Assembly: GCF_003315135.1 (NCBI RefSeq)
Contig: NZ_QNRK01000020.1
Location: 1 to 64,000, forward strand
Length of the DNA: 64,000 nt
Direction of reading: 5' to 3'
Origin: Roseiarcus fermentans
GTDB taxonomy: Bacteria; Pseudomonadota; Alphaproteobacteria; Rhizobiales; Beijerinckiaceae
The notes under the pieces were generated by a model that made no database searches, had not been told where the DNA came from, and saw only the letters and a program-made list of their open reading frames with translations. Of this stretch, positions 52,047 through 61,515 are shown piece by piece. The position numbers were made by a program, and so were the translations under genes. Position 1 is the first letter of the stretch, and every line of letters begins with the position of its first letter.

Positions 52047-53399
52047 TCAGGCCGCCGGCGCCTCCGCCTTCCGCCCGAGGGCGTCGGCGATCGCCTCGGC
52101 GACGTCGCGGCACTGAAGGCGGATGTCGGGAATGGCGATGCATTCCCAGAACGCCGCCCGCGCGAGCGGCCCGATCGCCCGGATGCGCTGCGACGGCGCG
52201 CCGCCGGCGCCGACAATTCGATATGTCTCCGCCACGTCGAGCCCGATGCCGAGCGCGTCGGGCCGAAGGGCGCCGCGGGCGAACAGGGCCTGCAACAGCG
52301 GGTTGGACGACTTCAGCGGGTCTTCGGCGAGACCGGCGCAGTCGATGACGCGGGCGAACGCCGCCGTCTCCGGCGCTCGCGCGCCGCGGCGCAGGATCCG
52401 GACCTCGAGACCGGCGTCGCCCTGGGCGACGCTCGCGACCCGGCCGGCGATCAGCCGGACGCGGCCGGCGCGGATCAGCCTGCCGATCGCGCCCTCGATC
52501 TCCGGGGCCATGCGGTGGCGGTGGACGTCCCACCAGACCCGCCCGTGACGCAGGAAGCGGCGTTTCTGGTCGGGCGTCATCGCCCGCCACAGTCTTTGGG
52601 TGTGCGGCCGGAGCGCGTCGACCGCCGAGCGCCAGTCGGCGCCCTCGGCGACGACTCTCGCCGCCAGCCGGCGAAGCCACGCCACGAGTTGCGACAGCTC
52701 GGCGCCGAACGGGATCTCGTCGGCCGCGAGGGCGCGGGCCGGGCTCAGGCGATGCGCGGTCGGCAGGAGCCCGCGTCGCGACACGACCACGATCGGCCCG
52801 CGATGGCCGCGCCGGTCGAGCGACAGGACCATGTCGGCCATCGTCAGCCCGGAACCGATGATCAGGATCGGCGCCTCCCGCTCGATCCCGTCCAGCGAGC
52901 CGGGCGCCCACGGCTGCTCGGCCGGAAACCCGCCGACTGCGGGCCTGGCGTCGTTCCCCATCGCCAGAATCACATGATCGGCCGCGATCCCGCCGCCGGC
53001 CGCGAGTCGCAGCGCGACCGTGTCCGGCGCCTCGACGACGTCGACGCAGACGTCGCGCCGATGATGGACGGCGCCCGACGCCAGCGCCTCCCGCGCAAGG
53101 GCGCTCACGTAGTCGCCGTAGCGTCCCCGCGAGATGAAGCAGAACGGAGTCGGGCAGGGCGCGCCGCCATGTTCGGCGAGCCAGTCGTGAAGGTGCTGCG
53201 GCTGGTCCGGGAAGGCGCTCATGTTCGAGACCCTCACGTTGAGCAGATGCCGGGGATCGTCCGTCGAATAGGCGAGCCCGCGCCCGATCGTTTCGCGGGG
53301 CTCGACGACGACGACCTCCGCCCGCCCAGCCAGCCGGCGCGAGAGATGGATTGCGGCGAGCGCGCCGGTCGCGCCCCCTCCGATGATGGCGATCCGCAT
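52047..53399 (-). CDS. FAD/NAD(P)-binding protein of the sulfur island
   Basis: A 450-residue flavoprotein with FAD loop IAIIGGGATGALAAIHLSRR at the N-terminus and a second nucleotide loop, ILIIGSGLTMADMVLSL, at about 180-200. It matches the FAD-NAD(P)-binding (PF13454-like) family of uncharacterised oxidoreductases. ATG 53399 is chosen because the upstream ATG 53447 lies before the -10 box of its own promoter (TAGAAT, 53443-53438). It shares the divergent promoter and sulfur box B with tauA, so a role in sulfur metabolism is likely, reaction unknown. Confidence 0.8.
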   Translation of the reverse strand: MRIAIIGGGATGALAAIHLSRRLAGRAEVVVVEPRETIGRGLAYSTDDPRHLLNVRVSNMSAFPDQPQHLHDWLAEHGGAPCPTPFCFISRGRYGDYVSALAREALASGAVHHRRDVCVDVVEAPDTVALRLAAGGGIAADHVILAMGNDARPAVGGFPAEQPWAPGSLDGIEREAPILIIGSGLTMADMVLSLDRRGHRGPIVVVSRRGLLPTAHRLSPARALAADEIPFGAELSQLVAWLRRLAARVVAEGADWRSAVDALRPHTQRLWRAMTPDQKRRFLRHGRVWWDVHRHRMAPEIEGAIGRLIRAGRVRLIAGRVASVAQGDAGLEVRILRRGARAPETAAFARVIDCAGLAEDPLKSSNPLLQALFARGALRPDALGIGLDVAETYRIVGAGGAPSQRIRAIGPLARAAFWECIAIPDIRLQCRDVAEAIADALGRKAEAPAA

Positions 53400-53437
53400 G
53401 CCTGTCCGTCCCCGTCCGCCTCGTCCGGGCGGTCGCC

Positions 53438-53469
53438 ATTCTATCATTAGTATATAAAATTTATCAACT
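53438..53469. promoter_or_regulatory. Divergent promoter with sulfur-box palindrome (site B)
   Basis: Palindrome AGTATATAAA, A, TTTATCAACT at 53449-53469 has exactly the geometry of site A. On the minus strand TTGATA (53467-53462), 18 bases, TAGAAT (53443-53438) forms a promoter for the flavoprotein gene. The same box lies upstream of tauA on the plus strand, whose own promoter hexamers are less clear. Confidence 0.68.
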
Positions 53470-53551
53470 AACTTGACTCATCAGGCCAGGCATGGTCGAT
53501 TTGGCCCCGGCCGCGCGCTCGATCGGAGCGGGTTTCGGCGCCGAACCTGGG

Positions 53552-54583
53552 ATGACGCAAGTGAAGATGATCAGGTCCATTCTCTCCGCCGCCCTCGGCG
53601 CCCTGGCGTTGCTCGGCGCCGGCGCCGCCGACGCCGCCGACAAGGTCGTCGTCGGCTACCAGACCGACGCGCTTCCCTCGTCGGTCGCGATCGCCAACGG
53701 CGCGTTCGACAAGGCGACCGGGGTCGAGATCGATTTCCGCCGCTTCAATTCCGGCGCCGAGATTTTCGCCGCCATCGCCTCGGGCGACGTCCAGGTCGGC
53801 TATGTCGGGTCGAGTCCGTTCGCGGCCGCGACCTCGCGCGGCCTCGACGTCGAGGCGTTCTACCTCGCCTCGATCTCCGGCGTGGACGAAGCGCTGGTCG
53901 TGCGCAACGGCTCGGGCGTCAACGCGCTCGCCGACCTCAAGGGCAAGAAGCTCGCCGCCGCTCCGGTCTCGACCGACCATTACCAACTGCTCGCCCTCAT
54001 CAAGAGCCTCGGCCTCAGCGAGAAGGACGTGCAGGTGTTCGCCATCCCGCAGCCCGACATCGTCGCCGGCTACAACCGTGGCGACCTCGACGGCGGCTTC
54101 GTCTGGGACCCGGCCCTGACCGAGCTGAAGAAGACCGGCAAGGTGCTCGTGACGTCGAAGGACGTCGCCGAAAAGGGCGCGCCGACCTTCTCCGCCTGGG
54201 TCGCGGCCGGCGGCTTCGCCAAGGCCCATCCCGATTTCCTCAAGGCTTTCGCCGCGGTGATCGCCCGCTATCAGGCCTCTTTCGTCTCCGATCCGGCCAA
54301 GTGGGGTCCCGACAGCGACAACGCCAGGACGCTGGCAAAGCTCCTCGGCGGGACGCCGGCCGACCAGGCGAGCGCGCTGAAGAACCTCAACCTGCTGCCG
54401 CTCCCGGTTCAGGCCTCCGACGCCTGGCTCGGCGGCGGCGAGAAGTCCGGCATCGCGAAGATCCTCAAGGAGACCGCCGTATTCCTGAAGGAGCAGAAGA
54501 AGATCACCGACGTGCTGCCGTCCTACGCCGCTTTCGTCACGCCCGACGCTGTCGTCGCGGCCGAAAAGGGTTCCGGGTCCTGA
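53552..54583 (+). CDS. tauA: Taurine ABC transporter substrate-binding protein
   Basis: A 343-residue binding protein with signal segment [20 protein letters not shown], cleaved near [40 protein letters not shown] and [17 protein letters not shown] fit the taurine-binding TauA group better than SsuA. Start 53552 is listed. ATG 53567 (five codons later) is also possible. It leads the tauABC operon under sulfur box B. Confidence 0.9.
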   Translation: MTQVKMIRSILSAALGALALLGAGAADAADKVVVGYQTDALPSSVAIANGAFDKATGVEIDFRRFNSGAEIFAAIASGDVQVGYVGSSPFAAATSRGLDVEAFYLASISGVDEALVVRNGSGVNALADLKGKKLAAAPVSTDHYQLLALIKSLGLSEKDVQVFAIPQPDIVAGYNRGDLDGGFVWDPALTELKKTGKVLVTSKDVAEKGAPTFSAWVAAGGFAKAHPDFLKAFAAVIARYQASFVSDPAKWGPDSDNARTLAKLLGGTPADQASALKNLNLLPLPVQASDAWLGGGEKSGIAKILKETAVFLKEQKKITDVLPSYAAFVTPDAVVAAEKGSGS

Positions 54584-54662
54584 GGCTTGCCTGACGGCCG
54601 GGGGGAAGAGTCGCCGGCAGGGGGTTGTCGGCGACGCTTCTTTTCTCGTGGAAGGGTTCACG

Positions 54663-55454
54663 ATGCTGCGGGTGGACAAGGCGTCGGTGTGGTTCGCGGC
54701 GCGCGACGGCAAGCCGGTCCATGCGCTCGACCGGGTGTCGCTCGACATTGCCGACGGCGCTTTCGTGGTCGCGCTCGGGACCTCGGGCTGCGGCAAGTCC
54801 ACGCTGCTGAACGCGATGGCGGGTTTCCTGCCGCTGTCCTCGGGCGCAATCACCCTGAACGGCCGCGCCGTCGCGGGGCCGGGGGCCGAGCGCGGCGTGG
54901 TGTTCCAGAAGGACGCGCTGCTGCCCTGGAAGACGGTGGCCGAGAACGTTGCGCTCGGCCTCAAGTTCGCGGGGGTCGGCCGCAAGGAGCGGCGCGAGCG
55001 GGCGCTCGAGCTCCTGCGCCTCGTCGGCTTGCAGGAATTCGCCAATGCCGCGCCCTACGAACTGTCCGGCGGCATGCGCCAGCGCGTCGGCATCGCCCGC
55101 GCGCTCGCCCCCGACCCGGCGATCCTGCTGATGGACGAGCCGTTCGGCGCGCTCGACAGCATGACCCGCGAGGCGATGCAGGAGCTGCTGGTCGACGTCT
55201 GGGCGCGCACCGGCAAGCAGATCTTCTTCATCACCCATTCGATCGAGGAGGCGCTGTTCCTCGGCACGGGCCTGATCGTCATGTCGCCGCGCCCCGGGCG
55301 CATCGTGGCGCGGTTCGACCTCGATTTCGTGCGGCGTTTCGCGCGCGACCGCGACGCGCGCGCGGTCAAGACCGCGCCGGAATTCACGGATCTGCGCGAG
55401 CGGGTCCGCGCCATCGTTCATCAGGACGAAGTCTATGGAAGGGCCGCGGAATGA
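54663..55454 (+). CDS. tauB: Taurine ABC transporter ATP-binding protein
   Basis: A 263-residue ABC ATPase. Walker A is [13 protein letters not shown], the signature [17 protein letters not shown], Walker [13 protein letters not shown] and the H-loop [21 protein letters not shown] in the C-terminal part is typical of TauB. ATG 54663 is preferred because GGAAGGG stands just before it. An upstream GTG would overlap that site. It overlaps tauC by four bases. Confidence 0.93.
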   Translation: MLRVDKASVWFAARDGKPVHALDRVSLDIADGAFVVALGTSGCGKSTLLNAMAGFLPLSSGAITLNGRAVAGPGAERGVVFQKDALLPWKTVAENVALGLKFAGVGRKERRERALELLRLVGLQEFANAAPYELSGGMRQRVGIARALAPDPAILLMDEPFGALDSMTREAMQELLVDVWARTGKQIFFITHSIEEALFLGTGLIVMSPRPGRIVARFDLDFVRRFARDRDARAVKTAPEFTDLRERVRAIVHQDEVYGRAAE

Positions 55455-56299
55455 CCGACCTCGCCTCCAAAGCCGCGCTCGACGTCCCTGCGCCCGACAT
55501 CCGCGTCGTCAAAATGCGCGGCTTCGGCGTCGGCGAGCGGTCGACCGTACCGATCAGCCTCGCCGCCGCCGCCATCATCCTGCTCGCCTGGTGGGCGGCC
55601 TCGGAGGCGCGGATCGTGCCGCATCTCTTCCTGCCGACTCCGAAAGAGGTCTTCAACGCCGCGATATCGTTCTATCAGGACGGCTACGCCAACGCCACGA
55701 TGTGGGAGCACGTCAGCGCGAGTCTCTTCCGGATTCTGACCGCCGCGGCGATCGCGATCGCGCTCGGCGTGCCGGTCGGCCTGGCGATGGGGCTCAGCCG
55801 CTGGGCCAAGGGCGTGTTCGACACGCCGATCGAGTTCTACTGGCCGCTGCCGCCGCTCGCCTACCTGCCGCTGATGATCATCTGGCTCGGCATCGGCGAG
55901 GCCTCCAAGATCACGCTGCTGACGATGGCGATGTTCGCTCCGATCGCGATCGCGGCCCAGGCGGGCGTGCGCTCGGTGTCGCTCGAGCGGGTCAATGCGG
56001 CGCTCTCCCTCGGCGCGACGCGCTTCCAGCTCCTGCGCGAGGTCGTGCTTCCCTCCGCGCTACCCGAGATCCTGACCGGCGCGCGGATCGCCATCGGCGT
56101 CGGCTGGAGCACGCTGGTCGCGGCGGAGCTGATCGCCGCGACGCAGGGCATCGGCCACTTCGTGATGTCGGCATCGCAGTTCCTCGCCACCGACTACGTG
56201 TTCGTCGGCATCGGCGTGATCGCGCTCTGCGCCTTCGCCTTCTCGTTCGCCATGCGGCTGCTCGAGCGCCGGCTCGCGCCGTGGAAGGGCCAGAGCTGA
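55451..56299 (+). CDS. tauC: Taurine ABC transporter permease
   Basis: A 282-residue permease with about six helices. The EAA loop is [20 protein letters not shown], and [21 protein letters not shown] is the conserved helix before it. It is coupled to tauB by an ATGA overlap. Its 3' end abuts the truncated regulator on the opposite strand, with only 46 bases between stops. Confidence 0.94.
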   Translation: MTDLASKAALDVPAPDIRVVKMRGFGVGERSTVPISLAAAAIILLAWWAASEARIVPHLFLPTPKEVFNAAISFYQDGYANATMWEHVSASLFRILTAAAIAIALGVPVGLAMGLSRWAKGVFDTPIEFYWPLPPLAYLPLMIIWLGIGEASKITLLTMAMFAPIAIAAQAGVRSVSLERVNAALSLGATRFQLLREVVLPSALPEILTGARIAIGVGWSTLVAAELIAATQGIGHFVMSASQFLATDYVFVGIGVIALCAFAFSFAMRLLERRLAPWKGQS

Positions 56300-56345
56300 G
56301 GGGACCGCGGAGCGCCTCGAGCACGAGGGCCTCGGTCAGCTCTGC

Positions 56346-57605
56346 TCAGCCCATGAGGAGCTTGGCCATGCCGATCGCGGCGTGTGCGGCGGCCAGGTTG
56401 CGATCAAACGTTGAGGCCCGATCGAATCCGGCGATGGCGTGAAGTCCCCGGTTGTCGCAAATCTCGACGCGGCCCAGGAGGAAGTGAGCGAGCGCATGAT
56501 CGGGCGCGACTTGCAAAGCCCGTGTCAACGCGGCTCTGGCCGCCTCCACGCGAGCTGATCGATCGTCAGCCGTGCAGGCGTCCGCCAACGTCATGTCGAC
56601 CCAAGCCTTGCCGATCAAGGCGCCGACGTCGGCAGGAGCGAGAGCCAGCGCGCAGTCGAAGAAACCGCCGGCGCGCGCCAGATGGTCCAGCGTAATCCCC
56701 TCGTGCAACCACGCTCTGCGCTGAATCGTGAGGTCCGTGGCGTCGGGCTGCGGCGACAGGGCGGAGCGGCGCGCCTCCGCGGAGATCAAGGCGGCGTCGA
56801 GCTGCCGCGCCAGATGCGCGACGATCTCGTCCTGAGCGTCGAAGATGTCCGCGAGCGGCTTGTCGAACCGCTCGGCCCAGACGTGGCAGCCGCTTTCGGC
56901 ATCGATAAGCTGGGCGCTGACGCGCATTCGGCTCGCCGCGCGCTGAACGCTGCCCTCCAGCACGTAGCGGACGTTGAGCTCCCTGCCGATCTGCTTCAGA
57001 TCGACGGACTTGCCCTTGTAAGTGAACGCCGTATTCCGCCCGATCACGAGCGCGCCGCCGATGCGGGCAAGATCGGTGGTCAGGCTCTCGGTCACGCCAT
57101 CGACGAAATGGTCCTGCGTCGCGTCGCCGGTAAGATTGGCGAAGGGCAGGACAACGATTGAGAGCCGCGGCGGCCCGGTATTGGCGGGTGAAGCCGGCGC
57201 GGCTGGCGTCGCGATTGCCGAATCGGCTTTGATGGAACCAAGCGTGATTGGCGTTCCAAATTTATAGCCAAGGCCGGGCGCCGTGAGGATCAGAGTCGGT
57301 TGCTTTGGATTTGTTTCGATCTTGCGGCGGAGCCGGCCGACGAGCACATCGATGTTGCGATCGAAGGGATCGGCGCACCGCCCGGTCAACGCGTCGAGCA
57401 GGTATTGGCGGCTCAGTACGCGCCCGGGGTGACCGACGAATTCGCGCAGCAGCAAAAATTCCTTCGGCGTCAAGGGAACTGGACCGCCGTCTGCCCGGGA
57501 GAGCGAGCATCCATCGAGATCGAGCGTAAAGGAGGCAAACCGAACGGGTGCAACGCGCGGCGGCAATGAGGCTCTGGTGCGTTCGCTCCCTGCGCAATCC
57601 ATCAC
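56346..57605 (-). CDS. Winged-helix (OmpR/CadC-type) regulator with TolB-like and TPR region, C-terminally truncated
   Basis: A 419-residue protein. A trans_reg_C winged helix (about 20-115; LTPKEFLLLREFVGHPGRVL, VLVGRLRRKIE) is followed by a TolB-like segment (LSIVVLPFANLTGD, FVDGVTESLTTDLARI) and TPR-like helices. Members of this family usually run about 100 residues longer. Here TGA follows LLMG, and the frame beyond it still reads AELTEALVLEALR, the expected TPR continuation, before entering the tauC end. It is therefore a truncated, possibly inactive, gene. No receiver domain is present. Confidence 0.82.
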   Translation of the reverse strand: MMDCAGSERTRASLPPRVAPVRFASFTLDLDGCSLSRADGGPVPLTPKEFLLLREFVGHPGRVLSRQYLLDALTGRCADPFDRNIDVLVGRLRRKIETNPKQPTLILTAPGLGYKFGTPITLGSIKADSAIATPAAPASPANTGPPRLSIVVLPFANLTGDATQDHFVDGVTESLTTDLARIGGALVIGRNTAFTYKGKSVDLKQIGRELNVRYVLEGSVQRAASRMRVSAQLIDAESGCHVWAERFDKPLADIFDAQDEIVAHLARQLDAALISAEARRSALSPQPDATDLTIQRRAWLHEGITLDHLARAGGFFDCALALAPADVGALIGKAWVDMTLADACTADDRSARVEAARAALTRALQVAPDHALAHFLLGRVEICDNRGLHAIAGFDRASTFDRNLAAAHAAIGMAKLLMG

Positions 57606-57745
57606 TCGGCCTCCGACGGTGGGCCAGCGACCTCGCCCGCATGGCGCTCGCGCCTGTTACCCGAATTTTACGCTCCCGTTACCGTTTGATCAAACAGATG
57701 CAGCAGGACCGTGGGAGATTTGCTCGCTTTCAAAGGAGATGCACC

Positions 57746-58255
57746 ATGCTTTTCACTCACGTTCGTTTAGCCACGATCGTTTCGACAATAGCGGCAGGAA
57801 CTCTGGCCCCAGGAGGGGGCGCCAATGCTGAGCTCGCATCCATCAACGCATTCAATAATTTTCACGTGGAGGAAACTCCAGCAACACCTCAAAATTCCAA
57901 CCCTTATCAGTGTCTTTTTGAAGACAACGGCGCAGTATATAATAAATGCGCTTATAAAGTGACTTTAGATTTCAACTTGCCGGTCAACTCAGAGGGCGAG
58001 CATACGATTTATATACGAAACTACTGGAATCACGCGGTCGGCACGAGCTTCAATTGCATCGTCTATGCCTGTCCAACGTCACTTAACGATCACCAATGTG
58101 TCGTCGGTGGTACGGCGACATTCACGGCGCCGTACCAACAGAAGTCGGTATCGGTAGCGACCAGTGGGGCATATCCGAATATGCAGAATATGGCGCTAAT
58201 ATGTTGGAACCTCTCAACCGGGGACGGGATCGCGACCATGAATTATAATCCCTAA
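57746..58255 (+). CDS. Secreted hypothetical protein, AT-rich orphan
   Basis: A 169-residue protein with a signal peptide (HVRLATIVSTIAAGTLAPGG, cleaved near ANA). The mature part holds six cysteines (YQCLFED, NKCAYKV, FNCIVYACP, HQCVVGG and LICWN), likely forming disulfides, with many Asn/Thr/Tyr. I recognise no family. The start ATG 57746 has AAAGGAGAT at ideal spacing, so expression is plausible. Base composition is clearly more AT-rich than the surroundings, pointing to recent transfer. It is divergent from the truncated regulator. Confidence 0.72.
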   Translation: MLFTHVRLATIVSTIAAGTLAPGGGANAELASINAFNNFHVEETPATPQNSNPYQCLFEDNGAVYNKCAYKVTLDFNLPVNSEGEHTIYIRNYWNHAVGTSFNCIVYACPTSLNDHQCVVGGTATFTAPYQQKSVSVATSGAYPNMQNMALICWNLSTGDGIATMNYNP

Positions 58256-58586
58256 GGGCCCTGCAAAGATCATCGGGCGCCGCGGCGCAGTCGCTGGCGT
58301 CATCAACGGTCACCGATTCGAGTGCGTAGGAGATCGTATCCGCCACTCTGCCGCCGCGGTCGCGCCTTCTTAAGCCGGCGCCTTCCACCAGAGCACTCCA
58401 GCAGGGTTTTTCAGCGTCTTCTTCAGCGCTCGAACGCCGCCTCGCAACCCGTTACAATGGTTTTCGACCAGACAGCTTATTCAAAAAGTTCTGATTACCA
58501 CAACTGTTTGCTCCGCGCTCGAGGCCTTCTCTGCGTCGATCCGTTCGCCCACGCGGCGGCGCGCGATGCGCGACCGCGCTCGAGCC
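58256..58586. other. Spacer without a convincing gene
   Basis: About 330 bases between the secreted orphan and the end of xsc. An 88-codon minus-strand frame crosses it into the orphan gene but has no ribosome-binding site or known motif. No clear terminator was found. Composition shifts back to high GC within the spacer, so the boundary of the presumed insertion lies here. Confidence 0.45.
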
Positions 58587-60350
58587 TCACGCGCGCATGT
58601 CCTCGCGGCGGACGCCCGCAACCACAACCGGCTTCATCATCGCGTCGCGGCGGAAGGGCTCGCCGAGCTCCTGATTGAGCGCGACCTCGATCAGCGTCGT
58701 CACGCCGTCGGGCTGCGCGGCGCAAGCTGTTCGAAGGGCCTCGGTCAGCGCGGCGGGCGAGCGCGCCACGACGCCCTTCAGTCCGCACGCCTCGGCGACC
58801 TTCGCGTAGCTGACGTTCGGATTGAGCTCCGTGCCGACGAAGTTGTCGTCGTACCACAGCGTGGAATTCCGCTTCTCGGCGCCCCACTGGTAATTGCGGA
58901 AGACGACCATCGTGATCGCCGGCCACCCCTGGCGGCCGATCGAGGACAGTTCGTTCATCGCAATGCCGAAGGCGCCGTCGCCGGCGAAACCGACCACCGG
59001 AACGTCCGGGCAGCCGATCTTGGCCCCGACGATCGCCGGAAAGCCGTAGCCGCAAGGGCCGAACAGTCCGGGCGCCAGATATTTGCGGCCCTGCTCGAAG
59101 GTCGGATAGGCGGCGCCGATGGCGCAATTGTTGCCGATGTCGGACGAAATGATCGCCTCGCGCGGCAATCCGGCCTGGATCGCCCGCCACGCCTGCCGCG
59201 CCGACATGGCGTCCGGCTGCCGGGCGCGGGCGCGGGCGTTCCAGGTCGTGCCGGGATCGTCCTCCTCGTGGTCCATGCCGGAGAGCGCCTGCAGCCACGC
59301 CGATTTTTTCGCATGCACGAGCCCCTTGCGCTCGTCGCGCCCGGCGTCGCCGGCGCGCGGCGACAGCCGTGCGAGAATCCGTCGCGCCACCAGCGCCGCG
59401 TCGCCGCAGATTCCGACCGCGATCGGTTTCGCCAGCCCGATCCGGTCGGGGTTGACGTCGACCTGAATGACCTTGGCCGCGCGCGGCCAGTAGTCGATGC
59501 CGTAGCAGGGCAGGGTGGAGAACGGATTGAGCCGCGTGCCGAGCGCAAGCACCACGTCGGCCAGCGCGATCAGCTCCATCGCCGCCTTCGAACCGTTGTA
59601 GCCGAGCGGCCCGAGACTGAGCCGGTGCGAGCCCGGGAAGCTGTCGTTGTGCTGGTAGCCGTTGCACACCGGCGCGTCGAGCCGCTCCGCCAGCGCGACG
59701 ACGTCGGGGATGGCGGAGGCGAGCACGACGCCGGCGCCCGACACGATCACCGGGAATCGCGCGTCGGAGAGCAGCGTCGCCGCCTCGGAGATGGCGTTCT
59801 CGCCGCCCGCGGGCGGCTCGAGCGCGATCACCGGCGGCAACTCGATGTCGACGACCTGGGTCCAGAAATCGCGCGGCACGTTGATCTGCGCCGGCGCCGA
59901 CAGGCGCTTCGCCTTGGTGATCACCCGGTTCAGGACTTCGGCGATGCGGGAGGGGTCGCGCACTTCCTCCTGATAGGCGGCCACGTCGCGGAACATCGCC
60001 ATCTGGTCGACCTCCTGGAAGCCGCCGAGGCCGATCGTCCGGTTGGCCGCCTGGGGCGTCACCACCAGCATCGGCGTGTGGTTCCAGTAGGCGGTCTTGA
60101 CCGCGGTGACGAAGTTGGTGACGCCGGGGCCGTTCTGCGCGATCGCCATCGCGATCCGGCCGGTGGCGCGGGTGTAGCCGTCGCACATGACGCCGCCGTT
60201 GGTCTCGTGGGCGACGTCCCAGAATCGAATGCCCGCCTTGGGAAAGAGGTCGGAAATCGGCATGAAGGCCGAGCCGATGATGCCGAACGCCTGATCGATC
60301 CCGTGCCTCTGGAGAACCTTCACAAAGGCTTCCTCAGTGGTCATGCGCAT
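58587..60350 (-). CDS. xsc: Sulfoacetaldehyde acetyltransferase
   Basis: A 587-residue ThDP enzyme that splits sulfoacetaldehyde with phosphate into acetyl phosphate and sulfite. MTTEEAFVKVLQRHGIDQAF and IIGSAFMPISDLFP are hallmarks, and the ThDP/Mg loop is VGFAGDGAFGIAMNELSS. Length is typical. It is the central desulfonation step for taurine and isethionate. Neither pta nor a taurine aminotransferase/dehydrogenase is nearby, so these must be elsewhere. It follows the flavin reductase gene by about 80 bases. Confidence 0.95.
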   Translation of the reverse strand: MRMTTEEAFVKVLQRHGIDQAFGIIGSAFMPISDLFPKAGIRFWDVAHETNGGVMCDGYTRATGRIAMAIAQNGPGVTNFVTAVKTAYWNHTPMLVVTPQAANRTIGLGGFQEVDQMAMFRDVAAYQEEVRDPSRIAEVLNRVITKAKRLSAPAQINVPRDFWTQVVDIELPPVIALEPPAGGENAISEAATLLSDARFPVIVSGAGVVLASAIPDVVALAERLDAPVCNGYQHNDSFPGSHRLSLGPLGYNGSKAAMELIALADVVLALGTRLNPFSTLPCYGIDYWPRAAKVIQVDVNPDRIGLAKPIAVGICGDAALVARRILARLSPRAGDAGRDERKGLVHAKKSAWLQALSGMDHEEDDPGTTWNARARARQPDAMSARQAWRAIQAGLPREAIISSDIGNNCAIGAAYPTFEQGRKYLAPGLFGPCGYGFPAIVGAKIGCPDVPVVGFAGDGAFGIAMNELSSIGRQGWPAITMVVFRNYQWGAEKRNSTLWYDDNFVGTELNPNVSYAKVAEACGLKGVVARSPAALTEALRTACAAQPDGVTTLIEVALNQELGEPFRRDAMMKPVVVAGVRREDMRA

Positions 60351-60433
60351 GGATGTCGTGCTCCGGCCGCTGGCGGCGATGGATGGAGGGTCGGGTCAGG
60401 CCTGCGCGCGCCCGTCGCGCGGCATCGGTTTCG

Positions 60434-61039
60434 TCATGTCGGCGAAAACGCCCCGATTCTCGGCGAGAGCCCGACCGCGCGGGCCACCTCGGCGTCGGTC
60501 CAGCCGATCTGGTCGTAGCGGCCGCGCCAATAGACCAAAGCGCCGGAATTCGCCCCGATCATCGTCCTGCGAACCCGCCCGATGACGATGGCGTGCGAAT
60601 GCCGCTCGATGCGCTCCTCTACCTCGCAATCGAGCACCGCGACCGATTCGGCCAGACAAACGCCGCCGTCCGGCAGCTCCAGCCAGCGCCCGCCGGCGAA
60701 GCGCCCGGCGCCCCCCGCGTTGGTCGCCCCGGCGAAGCGATCGGCGATCTCCCTCTGGTCGGCGGCGAGCACGTTGACGGCGAAGGCGCCGTAGCGCTCG
60801 AACGCCGGGTAGCTCGACGCCGCGCGATGGACGCAGACGAGCAGCGTCGGCGGCTCGTCCGACAGCGAGGACACCGACGTCGCGGTCAATCCGTTGCGCT
60901 CATCGCCGGCGCCGACCGTCACGACGCAGACGCCGCTCGCGAGTTGCCGCATCGCGTCCTTGAAGCCCTGACTGTCCACCCCGTGCAGCGGCGCGGACGT
61001 CGGGCGAGGGTGGAGGCGGCGGACATTGGTCGGGAGCAT
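60434..61039 (-). CDS. Flavin reductase family protein
   Basis: A 201-residue FMN-reductase-like protein. FKDAMRQLASGVCVVTVG opens the flavin-binding split barrel, and GLTATSVSSLSDEPPTLLVCV and GRYDQIGW are standard. It probably delivers FMNH2 to SsuD or another two-component monooxygenase. ATG 61039 is chosen because ATG 61069 lies within the -10 box of the promoter (TAGAAT, 61073-61068). It leads an operon with xsc, controlled by sulfur box C. Confidence 0.88.
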   Translation of the reverse strand: MLPTNVRRLHPRPTSAPLHGVDSQGFKDAMRQLASGVCVVTVGAGDERNGLTATSVSSLSDEPPTLLVCVHRAASSYPAFERYGAFAVNVLAADQREIADRFAGATNAGGAGRFAGGRWLELPDGGVCLAESVAVLDCEVEERIERHSHAIVIGRVRRTMIGANSGALVYWRGRYDQIGWTDAEVARAVGLSPRIGAFSPT

Positions 61040-61067
61040 CGCAGGCCTGCATGGGGTGAACACATGC

Positions 61068-61097
61068 ATTCTAGTTAGTCCACAAAATAAGTCAACT
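61068..61097 (-). promoter_or_regulatory. Flavin reductase-xsc promoter with sulfur-box palindrome (site C)
   Basis: On the minus strand TTGACT (61095-61090), 16 bases, TAGAAT (61073-61068) forms a promoter. The palindrome AGTCCACAAA, A, TAAGTCAACT occupies 61077-61097, covering the -35 box and spacer, as at site A. Placement again suggests repression. Confidence 0.7.
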
Positions 61098-61515
61098 AAT
61101 AGCGCTTCCGCCGCCCTCGCAGCCCGCTCTCCGGACAGGCGCCGACTCCGACCGTCGCGTCCCGACGATCAGGGTTGGTCGCTGCCGCGCTCGCGCCGAA
61201 CGGCTCGCCATTCCTCCTCGGCGACGCTGTCACGGCGCGCGGGCTGATCCCGCCGGTCCAGGCCGAGGCCCTGCCGGCAGAACGGCGTTTATCGTTGACT
61301 GAAAAGATAGACATAAGCACAAATCAAGGCGCTTTCGGCGCGTGGGACGGGAAAATGCCGAGTGGCCTTGTCTTGCGGCGCCGGCGCGGACCGGGCGAAC
61401 CGGTCGTCGTCTGCGCGGGCGCGGGCGCGCCCGCGCCCGGCCGGCTCGCGACGACATGGGCTTGGACCGACCGGTTCCCGTCGAACCCGGGGCGAATGGA
61501 GAGGACAGGCGGCCC
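61098..61515. other. Long leader/spacer before the YeeE pair, with weak sulfur-box copy (site F)
   Basis: About 420 bases without a convincing gene. At 61293-61313 CGTTGACTGA, A, AAGATAGACA aligns with the palindrome (8 and 6 of 10 matches) and includes TTGACT at 61295-61300, a possible -35 for the YeeE genes. The remaining DNA is GC-rich with no recognised frame. Confidence 0.4.

Noticed and set aside
58122-58388. An 88-codon minus-strand frame overlapping the secreted orphan
   Set aside because: No ribosome-binding site, no known motif, and it crosses the composition boundary.
61096-61320. Short minus-strand frame in the spacer between flavin reductase and YeeE
   Set aside because: It runs through the weak sulfur box and has no ribosome-binding site. 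The spacer looks regulatory.
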